A DNA stretch of 64,000 bases, taken from assembly GCA_965246745.1 (NCBI GenBank), contig OZ251980.1, forward strand, positions 3,100,001 through 3,164,000, written 5' to 3'. The position numbers and the translations under genes were made by a program. The notes under the pieces were generated by a model. It ran no database searches. It had not been told where the DNA came from and was given only the letters and a program-made list of their open reading frames with translations. Below are positions 38,392-46,657 of the stretch, one piece after another (the first letter of the stretch is position 1; each line of letters opens with the position of its first letter). Source of the DNA: JANXMY01 sp965246745 (GTDB lineage Bacteria > Armatimonadota > Armatimonadia > Armatimonadales > Capsulimonadaceae).

Positions 38392-38868
38392 CTATTCCTG
38401 TGATTCGCTTTTCGCTTGAACTTCCTGTTTTTTGATCCGTTCGCTGCGGCGGCTGAGGGTCCCGAAACCGAACGCGCCGAGCAGGCCCACCGCAGAGCCG
38501 CCGACAACTTTCAAGGCGTCTGCTGTCAAGCCGAGATGTGCCGGATAACAGCTTGTCGCCAAAAACATGCCCTCAATCGTAACTGCCGCGTAGATGCCTA
38601 AATTCGCTCTTTTCGTGCCGCCTTCGACCACGGTCTTTTCCATTGACATTCGGTGTTCAAGCTGCTTCTCGGCCATCACAAAGATGCGCTCCGCAGCCCC
38701 CGGAAGAACACGCTCGAACTCTTGCAGGACACCCGGCGGCGGCAGGGGGCCGGAATACGACATCTCGGTCCGCTGGTGAACCAGCGACGACCCCCTAGAG
38801 GAAGCTTCTGCTTCATCAGGGGGTCGCTGGTTTGACCTTGTTACTCGCCTCTCGTTATGATTAGCCAT
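38392..38868 (-). CDS. DUF2335 membrane protein
   Basis: A ~158-residue protein carrying the DUF2335 signature SYSGPLPPPGVLQEFERVLP and GAAERIFVMAEKQLEHRM (~40-75), followed by two predicted membrane spans (~90-135) and a basic tail. The family has no assigned function and is often found in mobile or defence-rich regions. ATG 38868 overlaps the stop of the small gene upstream by eight bases, the typical coupling for this pair; an in-frame TTG 27 bases earlier is possible. Convergent with the glycosyltransferase. Confidence 0.8.
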   Translation of the reverse strand: MANHNERRVTRSNQRPPDEAEASSRGSSLVHQRTEMSYSGPLPPPGVLQEFERVLPGAAERIFVMAEKQLEHRMSMEKTVVEGGTKRANLGIYAAVTIEGMFLATSCYPAHLGLTADALKVVGGSAVGLLGAFGFGTLSRRSERIKKQEVQAKSESQE

Positions 38869-39082
38869 TTTTGAGCTGTTTTGCGTCTTGCTCAAACTGC
38901 ATCATTGCTTGCCGCAAATCGTCTCCAACTGCGAGCCAATCCGAGCGCAGCGCCCGGATGTCGGCAAGCGTGCCATTCTCAGAACCATTGTACTCAGTGA
39001 GCGTATCGCCGATGTCTATTGAGCGTGCAATGCCTTCAATAAAAGAAGGAGTTGCATAAAGCAGTCCGAATTGTTCGTTCAT
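38861..39082 (-). CDS. small hypothetical partner of DUF2335 gene
   Basis: A 73-residue acidic, helical protein (MNEQFGLLYATPSFIEGIAR; DIGDTLTEYN; DIRALRSDWLAVGDDLRQAM). ATG 39082 has GAGG nine bases upstream. Small proteins of this kind are encoded just before DUF2335 genes in other genomes, and here the two overlap. A regulatory or stoichiometric partner role is inferred; no domain is known. An in-frame upstream extension would begin inside an AT-rich promoter region containing TATAGT. Confidence 0.65.
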   Translation of the reverse strand: MNEQFGLLYATPSFIEGIARSIDIGDTLTEYNGSENGTLADIRALRSDWLAVGDDLRQAMMQFEQDAKQLKNG

Positions 39083-39174
39083 GTCAGCCTCAAATCCGTC
39101 GCGGTACGGCAACACATTTGTCGTATCTTCACTATAGCATAGCAATACCCAAATTTGCAACCTCTTTGGACAAG

Positions 39175-40746
39175 CTAGCGCTGACGCCGGAGATAAGAGG
39201 CCGGAATACGCATTTCCTCGCGGTACTTGACCACGGTGCGGCGGGCGACACTCATGCCGCGAGCGTTCAGAGCGTCAACAATGGACTGGTCGCTGAGGGG
39301 GGCGTCGGGGGACTCGCCGGACACCAGGGCGGCGATGGTGCCTTTGATGGTGACGGCGTTCTCAAAGAAAATATCGAACGAGACGACTTCCTGGGTCGGA
39401 AGCTGGACATACTTATACAAGAGGGCGCGGCTGACCGTGGACTCGTGCATCTCGACCATCTTCGCCAGACGCGTCCGGGTCAAAGGCCGCAGAAACGACC
39501 GCTGGCCGGTTTCCAAAAACCCCTGCTGGCACTCAATCAGCGCCTGGGTGATCTTTTGGATGGTCCGGCGGCGCTGCTGCAAGTTCTTCAAAAACATGTT
39601 CGCCCGCTCGACATACGCGACGACATGCTTTTGATGGTCGGGCGACAGCGACGCTTCCCCGGACCGGATCGCGTCGTACAAGCTGCGGTAATAGGGGTTG
39701 ATTTGGAGCGACGTGCTTTCAAAGCCGAGCACGTCCACGACAAAGCCGATGCCGGCGCTGCGCCGGATCAGCACATCGGCCCGGATGCTGCGGCTTTGGC
39801 CGTTCTGCGTGTGGTCCCACGGCGCCCGGAAGCTCGCCGCCGGGCTGGGCTTAAGCGTCTGAATAAACGCCACCGCAGCTTCAATGCGCTTGTGCGGCAC
39901 CCCGAGCCGGCGGGCCAGCACCGGATAGCGATGCTGGATCAGCAAGTCCCAGTGATGCGTTAAAATTTGCAAGGCGACCGGATCAGACGCTTCCGCGCCG
40001 TCGCCCGGCCAGGCCCCAGGCGCTTCTTCCGATTGGGCGTCTTCCCCCAGCGCCCGGAGCTGCAGCAGCAGGCATTCGCGCAGGTCACGGGCGCCGATGC
40101 CGGGCGGGTCGCAGGCTTGCAGGCGCTCGATCCCTTGAACCACCAGCGAGCAGGGGATTTGGAGCACCGCGCAGGCTTCGTCTACATCAATTTGCAGGTA
40201 GCCGCGCTCGTCGAGGCTATCTACCAGGTACTCCGAGACCAGCGCTTCTTCCTGACTTCCCGCCGTGGCCCGCAGGTACAGCAGCAGCTCATCGCCCAGC
40301 GTCGTTTGGGTCCGGGCCAGAATCAGCGGATCGAACTCGCCGTCGCCGCCGCCTTCCTCGCCGCTGTACTGCCCGAATTCGTTGTCGGCCTGCGCCGAAA
40401 GACGCTCTTCTTCGGCGGTTTCCTCGCCCCGCGCGGCGGCAATCGCCTGGCTGTCGGCAAGCGTCGGCCCGGCGTCGCTGTCGGCCAGGGGCACGCCCCC
40501 CCGGCTGAACGGACAATGGGCGCACGCGCCGATGCGGCTGCCGGGGCACAGGCGGCAGCCGGCTTCGGCGGGAATGTCCCGGCCTTCGTCGAGGCTGTCC
40601 AGCGCCGGGTTTTCCTGCTGCTCCTGCTCAATAAGCTGCTGAAGCTCGAGGGTCGAGCATTGCAGCAGGGTATTGGCCTGAATCAAGTGCGGGGCCAGCT
40701 TTTGGGCCTGCACTTGACGCTGTTGATTTTCCTGTCGGAGCTGCAC
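39175..40746 (-). CDS. rpoN: RNA polymerase sigma-54 factor with a Cys4 insertion
   Basis: A 523-residue sigma-54, which recognises -24/-12 promoters and needs AAA+ activators. Region I (1-50) is Gln/Leu-rich (LAPHLIQANTLLQCSTLELQ). The core-binding and DNA-binding regions follow, and the RpoN box ARRTVVKYREEM is at ~500. Between region I and the core is a four-cysteine cluster, C64-x2-C67-x7-C75-x2-C78 (CRLCPGSRIGACAHC), not part of ordinary RpoN and suggestive of a bound metal. The start is GTG 40746. No cognate activator gene or -24/-12 promoter was found in the window. Confidence 0.93.
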   Translation of the reverse strand: MQLRQENQQRQVQAQKLAPHLIQANTLLQCSTLELQQLIEQEQQENPALDSLDEGRDIPAEAGCRLCPGSRIGACAHCPFSRGGVPLADSDAGPTLADSQAIAAARGEETAEEERLSAQADNEFGQYSGEEGGGDGEFDPLILARTQTTLGDELLLYLRATAGSQEEALVSEYLVDSLDERGYLQIDVDEACAVLQIPCSLVVQGIERLQACDPPGIGARDLRECLLLQLRALGEDAQSEEAPGAWPGDGAEASDPVALQILTHHWDLLIQHRYPVLARRLGVPHKRIEAAVAFIQTLKPSPAASFRAPWDHTQNGQSRSIRADVLIRRSAGIGFVVDVLGFESTSLQINPYYRSLYDAIRSGEASLSPDHQKHVVAYVERANMFLKNLQQRRRTIQKITQALIECQQGFLETGQRSFLRPLTRTRLAKMVEMHESTVSRALLYKYVQLPTQEVVSFDIFFENAVTIKGTIAALVSGESPDAPLSDQSIVDALNARGMSVARRTVVKYREEMRIPASYLRRQR

Positions 40747-40942
40747 GGTCGCGGATGCCTTTCACGGAAAGTTCCCACGGGAGGGAGAGACCGTCCGTTT
40801 CTTCTGTCTGCATTGTCGGCAGAACAGGCAATACGGCGCAGGGCGGCACGTTTCTCGTGTTGAGTGCTTCTACTGTACCAAAAATCTTTCCCGGCGTCTG
40901 TGCGCTAAGTCACAGCTTTCTCACCGCGTTGCCACAGTCTTT

Positions 40943-41878
40943 TCACAGCTTTGTCTTGAAATAGGCGATAGTGCCGATTAATCCCTCGTCAAGCGGGACG
41001 CGCGGCTCCCAGCCGAGCAGGGTCCGCGCTTTGGTGATGTCCGGGCAGCGCTGCTTGGGATCGTCGGCGGTCGGCAGCGGCACATAGGTGATCTCGCTGC
41101 GGCTGCCGGTCGCTTTAAGTATCTCCTCGGCGAACTGCCGCATCGTGCGCTCAATCGGGTTGCCGACATTGATCGGGCCGGACTGCGCCGACTGCGACAA
41201 TTTGTAAATGCCGTCAATCAAGTCCGACACATAGCAAAACGACCGCGTCTGCTTGCCGTCGCCGAAGATCGTCAGCGGCTCGCCCCGCAGCGCCTGCGAG
41301 ATAAACGCCGGCACAACCCGCCCGTCGCTGACACGCATGCGGGGACCGTAGGTATTGAAAATACGAACGATTTTAGCGTCCAGGCCGAACTTGCGGCGGT
41401 ACGCGAACGTCGCGGCCTCGGAATAGCGCTTGGCTTCGTCGTAAACCGCGCGGGTGCCGTGGGGGTTGACATTGCCCCAGTAGTCTTCCGTTTGCGGGTG
41501 GACACTTGGATCGCCGTACACTTCGGACGTGGACGCCATCAAAAACTTTGCGCCTTTGAGCCGGGCCAGCTCCAGGGTGTTGTGCGTCCCTGCCGACCCG
41601 ACCAGCAGCGTTTCGAGCGGCAATTCCAAGTAATCCACGGGGCTTGCGGGCGACGCGAAGTTGAACACATAGTCTACCGGGCCGTCTACCGTATACGGCT
41701 GGATAATATCCTGCTGCACATACTCGAAGTTCGGATTGCCGCGCAGGTGCGCGATGTTGTCCGTGCTGCCGGTCACGAGGTTGTCCAGCGCAACAACTGA
41801 AAAGCCTTCGGCCAGCAGCCGTTCCGACAAATGCGATCCTAAAAAACCGGCGCCGCCGGTGACCACTGCTCGCGCCAT
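40943..41878 (-). CDS. UDP-glucuronate decarboxylase (UDP-xylose synthase)-like SDR
   Basis: A 311-residue extended SDR making UDP-xylose from UDP-glucuronate, a precursor for surface polysaccharides. NAD motif GGAGFLGSHLSERLL (~9-23), VFNFASPASPVDY (~70), ASTSEVYGDP (~116) with catalytic Thr/Ser, and YDEAKR (~145). The downstream IVRIFNTYGPRMRVSDGRVV, PAFISQAL and YVSDLIDGI blocks are those of UXS/ArnA-like enzymes. ATG 41878 is followed by a good family N-terminus; AAGGAGA lies upstream. It is divergent from the LPS-transport cluster across a 175-bp gap. Confidence 0.9.
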   Translation of the reverse strand: MARAVVTGGAGFLGSHLSERLLAEGFSVVALDNLVTGSTDNIAHLRGNPNFEYVQQDIIQPYTVDGPVDYVFNFASPASPVDYLELPLETLLVGSAGTHNTLELARLKGAKFLMASTSEVYGDPSVHPQTEDYWGNVNPHGTRAVYDEAKRYSEAATFAYRRKFGLDAKIVRIFNTYGPRMRVSDGRVVPAFISQALRGEPLTIFGDGKQTRSFCYVSDLIDGIYKLSQSAQSGPINVGNPIERTMRQFAEEILKATGSRSEITYVPLPTADDPKQRCPDITKARTLLGWEPRVPLDEGLIGTIAYFKTKL

Positions 41879-41987
41879 ATATTCTCCTTGTGTTCCCCGC
41901 GTGCGGCTGTGTCTGCGCGTGCCGGCCTTGCGCCGGCAGGGGGTTTCGTGTTACACTGCTATTCGCTGCACCGTTTTTCTCGGTTTT

Positions 41988-42021
41988 GCGCGGCGTGATG
42001 TTTCGCGCGGCGTGATGTTTC
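41988..42021. repeat. exact 17-bp tandem duplication
   Basis: GCGCGGCGTGATGTTTC occurs twice in succession, about 33 bp upstream of the LptC-like gene. A GCCGGC...GCCGGC hairpin lies further upstream (~41920). Confidence 0.9.
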
Positions 42022-42041
42022 GGCCGCGCCTTGCGTATCAG

Positions 42042-42053
42042 TATACTACACTT
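42042..42053 (+). promoter_or_regulatory. -10 box of leaderless lptC-like gene
   Basis: TATACT (42042-42047) six bases before the ATG. Confidence 0.65.
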
Positions 42054-42626
42054 ATGAGAACACGGCGAATTTTTTCCTTTGTTTTTTCCTTTGCCGGCGG
42101 CGGGATTTTTGCGCTTGTCGCTTTTGGAGCGCCGGCCAAGCCCGGCCCGGCGCGGCCGGACGCCCCGCCGAGCCTGGGGGTTTCCGGCACCGGGTTTTCG
42201 TTTACGCTGCCGGACCCCAAGCGGCCCGGCAGGCTTTTGTACGATCTGCGGGCGGAGTCGGCGGCGGGCCAGTCGCAGGCGGACGGCTTCCACGGCACCT
42301 TGACCACCGTGTGGGCGAAATTGTTCCAGGGGGGGGTGCCGGCGGCAACCCTGACCGCGCCCCGCGCCCTCGGGAGCAGCGCACGCGGCTCCACGGTGAT
42401 CACGGGCCTCGGCGGCGTGGCCGTGAAGTCTTTGACGGAGCCGGGGACGATTTTGACCGCCGACACGGTGGTCTGGTATGCGTCCACCAACAAAATCACG
42501 GCGACCGGCCATGTGTACTATCACGACGGCAAGACCGGCGCGACCATGCGCGGGCCGCGTGCGGTCGGCGACTCGCGCCTGAAAACACTCACCATCTCCG
42601 CCGGGCATGGGACGGCGCGGCTTTGA
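42054..42626 (+). CDS. LptC-like LPS-transport protein
   Basis: A 190-residue protein with an N-terminal membrane anchor or signal (RIFSFVFSFAGGGIFALVAF) and a beta-jellyroll-like domain (~45-185; FSFTLPDPKRPGRLLYDLRA, then LTADTVVWYASTNKITATGH) as in LptC/LptA bridge proteins that carry LPS across the periplasm. The call rests on the OstA-like repeating strands and on the downstream LptA-, LptB- and LptF-like genes. ATG 42054 follows TATACT by six bases. A TnpB element now lies just past its stop, separating it from the other lpt genes. Confidence 0.72.
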   Translation: MRTRRIFSFVFSFAGGGIFALVAFGAPAKPGPARPDAPPSLGVSGTGFSFTLPDPKRPGRLLYDLRAESAAGQSQADGFHGTLTTVWAKLFQGGVPAATLTAPRALGSSARGSTVITGLGGVAVKSLTEPGTILTADTVVWYASTNKITATGHVYYHDGKTGATMRGPRAVGDSRLKTLTISAGHGTARL

Positions 42627-42649
42627 ACCCGGCGGAAATAGGAAAACGA

Positions 42650-42800
42650 GTCAGATACCCCGTGGCTAAAGCCAGGGGCTTGTCCCTCACTCGTTCGCCT
42701 ACGCAAGAAGCGCAGGGTTAGAGCGGAACAAGAGGCTGTCTGACAATTCAGCCCGTGCCTTGATATTGAATGCCGCGTTCTTATCGGCATTGGTATCCAG
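42650..42800 (-). ncRNA. candidate omegaRNA (reRNA) of TnpB
   Basis: By analogy with known TnpB systems, the guide RNA should cover the 3' end of tnpB and the right end, finishing at ~42650, with the adjacent flank (reverse complement of ~42634-42649, beginning TCGTTTTCC) as the guide. The right-end hairpin supports this; its 5' limit is a guess. Confidence 0.5.
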
Positions 42801-43796
42801 GCCACAAGAAAGGCAAAGAAACTTGGCTTGGCTTTTACGATTGGCTTTATCGCAGTATCCGCACGACGAACAAGTGCGACTCGTATTGCGAGGGTCAACG
42901 AAAACGACGGGGATACCCGCCGCTTCCGCTTTGTAAACCAAAAATTGTTTCAGTTGGTCAAAAGACCAATTTCCGAGAAGCCAGCGCATCTGTCGTCCAA
43001 AACCGTTAGCTCGCCATCGAATACCTGAAAGGTCTTCGATGGCGAGTGCCTTTGACTGAACAGAAGCGCGTTGAACCAGTTCTTTGCTGATTTTATGATT
43101 GGTGTCACGGGAGAACCGAGATTGACGGCGGCGCGTCTGTTGGAGACGCTTATACGCAGAGCGAGTTTTACGCTTTTGGAGTTGGCGACGATGCTCTTTA
43201 ACCCGCTGACGAACAGCCTTGATTACCGAACCTGAATACTGATTGCCTTCGCTGTCTGTGGCAATCTCCGTGATGCCCAGGTCAACGCCAAGAACACCCA
43301 CGGGTTTAATCGGCGGCGGAGTCGGCAGGTCAATCGTTAGGTACAGATAGAAAACGCCTTCACGAAGTATAAGGTCAGCTTGGCCTTTCCTGCGGTCAAT
43401 GCGCGTTGCCTGATAGTCGCCAAACCGAAGCGGGATAAGTTCGCGCCCTGCCAGTGTCAAGAGCGAGACATGAGAGACGGACTGAAAGGACATGATGCGC
43501 TCATCATAAATCATGGCTCCATGCGGATTAAACGTCGGTTGTGTGTTCTTGTCTCGCTTGTAGGCTTCCACGGCTTTACTGATACAGCGCACCGCCATCT
43601 GAGAGGATAGGCCATAGTCGGAACGCAGAGTGCCGTAGACGAACGGTTGCAAAGCGATTTTATTCGCCATGCGCTTCTTGAAAGCGACATCGGCAACATA
43701 ATCACAGCCACGGTTGAAAGCCTCTACGGTTTTCAACAAGGCTTGGTGTTGCTCTGGCGTCGTTTCAAGTTTCAGGACAATCACTTGTTTCATCAA
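42699..43796 (-). CDS. tnpB: RNA-guided endonuclease TnpB
   Basis: A 365-residue TnpB, apparently intact. RuvC catalytic residues: D172 in LGVDLGITEIAT, E254 in ALAIEDLSGIR and D338 in TNADKNAAFNI. The zinc ribbon between the last two uses C309, C312, C328 and C331 (CSSCG...CLSCG). The N-terminal WED/REC-like part (QVIVLKLETTPEQHQALLKT) is complete. TnpB is the ancestor of Cas12 and cleaves DNA guided by a right-end RNA, preserving the element after excision. The start ATG has no strong SD; a second in-frame ATG directly follows. Length is slightly below the 400-residue well-studied members. Confidence 0.93.
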   Translation of the reverse strand: MMKQVIVLKLETTPEQHQALLKTVEAFNRGCDYVADVAFKKRMANKIALQPFVYGTLRSDYGLSSQMAVRCISKAVEAYKRDKNTQPTFNPHGAMIYDERIMSFQSVSHVSLLTLAGRELIPLRFGDYQATRIDRRKGQADLILREGVFYLYLTIDLPTPPPIKPVGVLGVDLGITEIATDSEGNQYSGSVIKAVRQRVKEHRRQLQKRKTRSAYKRLQQTRRRQSRFSRDTNHKISKELVQRASVQSKALAIEDLSGIRWRANGFGRQMRWLLGNWSFDQLKQFLVYKAEAAGIPVVFVDPRNTSRTCSSCGYCDKANRKSQAKFLCLSCGLDTNADKNAAFNIKARAELSDSLLFRSNPALLA

Positions 43797-43928
43797 GGTT
43801 ATTGTACCACATCTATAACCCGTTTTAATCTATAGGCTTGAAAATGCCAACCTAATCTGTTTGGGCAATTCCTCCCCGTGGCTAAAGCCAGGGGCCTCCA
43901 TGCCCGCTTTTACGAAAGGTCTTTTTTG

Positions 43929-44489
43929 GTGAAAAACACGTCAATTCTCGCCCTGGCCTTCGTCCTGCTGCTGGGGGCCGCGCTTTTGCCCGGAACCCAC
44001 GCGCAAAATGACGCGTCGAAACCCCGTATCGGCACCGTCAATGTAGACTTCGACAAAGCGGGGCTTGACCCAGGCTTGTGGCACCTGACGGGGCATGCGA
44101 GACTGACTGCCGACGACTACGACCTCGCCGCCGCCGACATCCAAGTGCGGTTCGCGCCCGGCGGCAAACCCGGCGCTTCCGGCCTGCGCGAAGCGGTCGC
44201 CGCCGGGTCCGCCCCGGAAGGGCAGGTTCTCGCCCATGTCCGTCAGCCGCTGCAAAGCGCGTCGTATGAAATCCATGCCGACCGGGCCGTGTTTCTGCCC
44301 GACCGGAGCCGCCCGAGCGGCGGAGCGCTGAAGTTTGCGGGGCATGTCAAAGTCATCACCAAATCGGGGTTTCTCGCCGCGCCGTCGGTCGCGACCACCG
44401 ATGAAGCGATTGTTCTGCTCGGGGCCGGCCCAAAATACCCGTCGGTCTCGACCGGGCCGGGCCACCTCACGCTGACCCCGGCGCAGTAG
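43929..44489 (+). CDS. LptA/OstA-like periplasmic LPS-transport protein
   Basis: A ~186-residue exported protein: signal peptide (~1-25, cleavage after THAQ) and OstA-type repeated strands (LDPGLWHLTGHARLTADDYD; ADIQVRFAPG; ASYEIHADRAVFLP; LKFAGHVKVITKSGFLAAPS). LptA proteins polymerise into the periplasmic bridge for LPS. The start is GTG 43929 with AAAGG ten bases upstream; the frame is open further back, but that extension runs through the IS left-end hairpin and is not native. It lies between the TnpB element and the lptB-like gene, which is 237 bp downstream beyond a repeat element. Confidence 0.72.
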   Translation: MKNTSILALAFVLLLGAALLPGTHAQNDASKPRIGTVNVDFDKAGLDPGLWHLTGHARLTADDYDLAAADIQVRFAPGGKPGASGLREAVAAGSAPEGQVLAHVRQPLQSASYEIHADRAVFLPDRSRPSGGALKFAGHVKVITKSGFLAAPSVATTDEAIVLLGAGPKYPSVSTGPGHLTLTPAQ

Positions 44490-44508
44490 GGGAGAAGCCC
44501 GGCGGGAC

Positions 44509-44538
44509 GCCACGAAATCGAGCGCCACGAAATCGAGC
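44509..44538. repeat. exact 15-bp tandem duplication
   Basis: GCCACGAAATCGAGC occurs twice, directly abutting the composite repeat that follows. Confidence 0.9.
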
Positions 44539-44704
44539 GCCACGGAATAAATTCCGAGGCTAAAACGAACCAGTGTCGAAGCGACACAAGAACATACCTA
44601 CAATTCCTGCGTCGCCGTGACTGCACTGGCAGACCCGGAGGGCTGCACTGGCAGACCCGGAGGGCGCTGTGCTTTTTCCAGCCTCGGATATCAATCCGTA
44701 GCAT
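44539..44704. repeat. composite REP-like element with internal 22-bp duplication
   Basis: Begins with CCACGGAATAAATTCCGAGG and ends with CCTCGGATATCAATCCGTAG, arms related to those at 22674-22803. Inside, a 22-bp unit beginning CTGCACTGGCAGACCC stands twice (44621-44642 and 44643-44664). The reverse complement of the same 22-mer occurs at 56422-56443. Confidence 0.88.
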
Positions 44705-44726
44705 CCTGCATTGCCTGCCAATAACT

Positions 44727-45497
44727 ATGCCAACTTTACGGGCCGAAGGGCTGCAAAAAACTTACAAATCGCGCCGGGTCGTCAATGGCGTCTCGGTCGA
44801 GATCGCGCCCGGCGAGATTGTCGGGCTGCTCGGGCCGAACGGCGCAGGCAAAACCACGTCGTTTTACATGATGGTCGGCCTCGTGAGGCCCGACGGCGGG
44901 CGGGTGCTTTTGGACGACAAGGACATCACCCGGCTGCCGATGTTTAAGCGGGCGCAGGCGGGCATCGGCTACCTGGCGCAGGAGCAAAGCGCGTTTCGCG
45001 GGCTGACCGTCGCGCAGAACATCCTGCTGGTTTTAGAAATGCAGCCGAAAATGACGGGAGCGGCCCGCAAAGCGCGGCTGGAAGAGCTTTTGACCGAGTT
45101 TCGCTTGGAGGAGTTCCGGGACACCAATTCGCGGACGCTGTCGGGGGGCGAGCGCCGCCGGGTCGAGATCGCCCGCGTTCTGGCGACCCGCCCGTCGTTT
45201 ATTCTGCTGGATGAGCCGTTCGCCGCGATTGACCCGATTGTCAAAGTGCAGCTTCAAGAGATCATCGGCGATTTGAAAACCAAAGGCATCGGCGTTTTGA
45301 TCACCGACCATGATGTGCTGTCCACGCTGAGCATCACCGACCGGGCGTATATCCTGTCGGACGGCGAGGTCAAGACCGCGGGAACGTCCGACGAGCTGAG
45401 CGACGACCCGATTGCCCGCAAGTATTATCTGGGCGAAGACTCGGTGCTCTCCGACATGCTCCGCGCGTCCGCCCTGCGCCGGCAGGGACTAAAATAA
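44727..45497 (+). CDS. lptB: LPS export ABC transporter ATP-binding protein
   Basis: A 256-residue ABC ATPase that powers LPS extraction from the inner membrane with LptF/LptG. Walker A GPNGAGKTTSFYMMVG (~37), Q-loop YLAQEQSAFRGLTV (~87), signature LSGGERRRVEIARVL (~141), Walker B FILLDEPFAAIDPI (~160) and H-loop ITDHDVL (~194). The ALxxxGxxxLxxxPxIxRxYY-type C-terminus (DDPIARKYYLG) matches LptB rather than LivF. It is followed by the permease gene after 13 bases. No SD is obvious; transcription may begin in the repeat region upstream. Confidence 0.93.
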   Translation: MPTLRAEGLQKTYKSRRVVNGVSVEIAPGEIVGLLGPNGAGKTTSFYMMVGLVRPDGGRVLLDDKDITRLPMFKRAQAGIGYLAQEQSAFRGLTVAQNILLVLEMQPKMTGAARKARLEELLTEFRLEEFRDTNSRTLSGGERRRVEIARVLATRPSFILLDEPFAAIDPIVKVQLQEIIGDLKTKGIGVLITDHDVLSTLSITDRAYILSDGEVKTAGTSDELSDDPIARKYYLGEDSVLSDMLRASALRRQGLK

Positions 45498-45510
45498 GCG
45501 TAATTCAGCC

Positions 45511-46614
45511 ATGATCAAACTGCTTGACCGCCTTGTTCTGCTGGAGCTGACCCCGCGCCTGCTGCTGTATATTGCGCTGTTTTCGACCCTGTTTTTGACA
45601 TTCGGGCCGCTGATTGCCGCGTCGCGCTTTGTCGCCGCCGGCATTCCGTGGTGGATCATCGCGCAGTTTATCGGCTGGGACTTCACCGGCTTTGTGTCGT
45701 ACACGTTTCCGCTCGGCATGCTGGTCGCGGCCCTGCTCGGCTTTGAGCGCTTGTCGCGCGAGTCCGAGGCGGTGGCGCTGTATGCCGGCGGCATCTCGTT
45801 CGGACGGATCATTCTGCCGATGATTGCGCTGGGGCTGGCCGTCAGCGCGGTCTCGTACACGTTCAACGACCGAATTGCGCCGTATGCCAATCTGCGAGTC
45901 GCGGAATTCAACGATCACCGGCAGGACATTGTCGGCGAGACTTCCAAGCCGTTCGACCTGGCGAACCGCAAAGACGGCAAGCTGCAAACGACGGTGCATA
46001 TTGAAAAAGGCTTTGACGCGCAGGCCAAAGTGCTGCGGCAGGTGACAATCACGCTGTTTGATTCCGACGGGCAGCGCCCGCGCCAGACCATCTACGCCGC
46101 CCGCGCGAAATCGCAGGGCGCAGGGCTGAAACAATGGACTTTGTACGACGGGCAGCTCACCGATCTGACCACCGGCGCGGTTTCCAAGTTCGCCCGCGCC
46201 GCCGACACGGTCGGCATTCAGAAAACGCCGGAAAACATGGCCTTTTTGCAGCGCAGTCCGGAAACGCTCAATTTTGCGGAGCTGGCCCGCCAAATCCGCG
46301 AAATGAAGCGCGGCGGCAGTGATGGCGCGGACATCCGCAATGCGGAAGTCGGGCTGTGGTTTAAAACCTCGCTGCCGTTTAGCTGCCTGATTTTCGGCCT
46401 GGTCGGCGCTCCGCTCGGCATGCGGTCGCCGCGCTCGTCCAAAATCCCCGGCTCGGTCTGGATCGTGCCGATTGTGATGGGCTATTACCTGATCTACATG
46501 GTGATGAGCAATCTCGCGCAGGGGGGCGGCATTCCGCCGATTGTCGCCGCCTGGCTGCCGAACCTGCTGGGGGGAATTGTCGCCGCAGGGCTGATTTGGA
46601 ACGCCGCAAAGTGA
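45511..46614 (+). CDS. LptF/LptG (YjgP/YjgQ) family LPS export permease
   Basis: A 367-residue inner-membrane protein. The N-terminus IKLLDRLVLLELTPRLLLYI and TFGPLIAASRFVAAGIPWWI is the LptF/G start. Three spans are followed by a large periplasmic beta-jellyroll (~125-270), then three C-terminal spans (KTSLPFSCLIFGLVGAPLGM and beyond). Only one permease gene is present here, so it either forms a homodimer or pairs with one encoded elsewhere. It lies in the middle of an lptB-permease-DUF3084-nuclease operon. Confidence 0.92.
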   Translation: MIKLLDRLVLLELTPRLLLYIALFSTLFLTFGPLIAASRFVAAGIPWWIIAQFIGWDFTGFVSYTFPLGMLVAALLGFERLSRESEAVALYAGGISFGRIILPMIALGLAVSAVSYTFNDRIAPYANLRVAEFNDHRQDIVGETSKPFDLANRKDGKLQTTVHIEKGFDAQAKVLRQVTITLFDSDGQRPRQTIYAARAKSQGAGLKQWTLYDGQLTDLTTGAVSKFARAADTVGIQKTPENMAFLQRSPETLNFAELARQIREMKRGGSDGADIRNAEVGLWFKTSLPFSCLIFGLVGAPLGMRSPRSSKIPGSVWIVPIVMGYYLIYMVMSNLAQGGGIPPIVAAWLPNLLGGIVAAGLIWNAAK

Positions 46615-46617
46615 GAT

Positions 46618-46655
46618 TGAAGCAAAGAAGTGAAGCAAAGAAGTGAAGTGAAGTA
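46618..46655 (+). repeat. 13-bp tandem repeat in a ribosome-binding leader
   Basis: TGAAGCAAAGAAG stands twice, followed by TGAAG units up to the ATG of the DUF3084 gene. The A/G-rich repeats take the place of a normal SD. Confidence 0.88.
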
Positions 46656-46657
46656 AA

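Larger units (their letters stand above)
42650..43900 (-). mobile_element. IS200/IS605-type element, TnpB only (IS1341-like)
   Basis: A tnpB gene without tnpA, flanked by the same hairpin at both ends: right-end hairpin at 42658-42679 and left-end hairpin at 43874-43895, each CCCCGTGGCTAAAGCC followed by AGGGGC. The right end probably finishes at about 42650, after GTCAGATA on the plus strand. The element lies between two LPS-transport genes, in antisense orientation. Exact ends, and the TAM beside the left end (~43896-43910), cannot be fixed without an empty site. Lacking tnpA, it would need a transposase in trans. Confidence 0.85.

Noticed and set aside
43874..43928. N-terminal extension of the LptA-like protein
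   Set aside because: The extra codons are the IS left-end hairpin; the signal peptide begins at the GTG at 43929.
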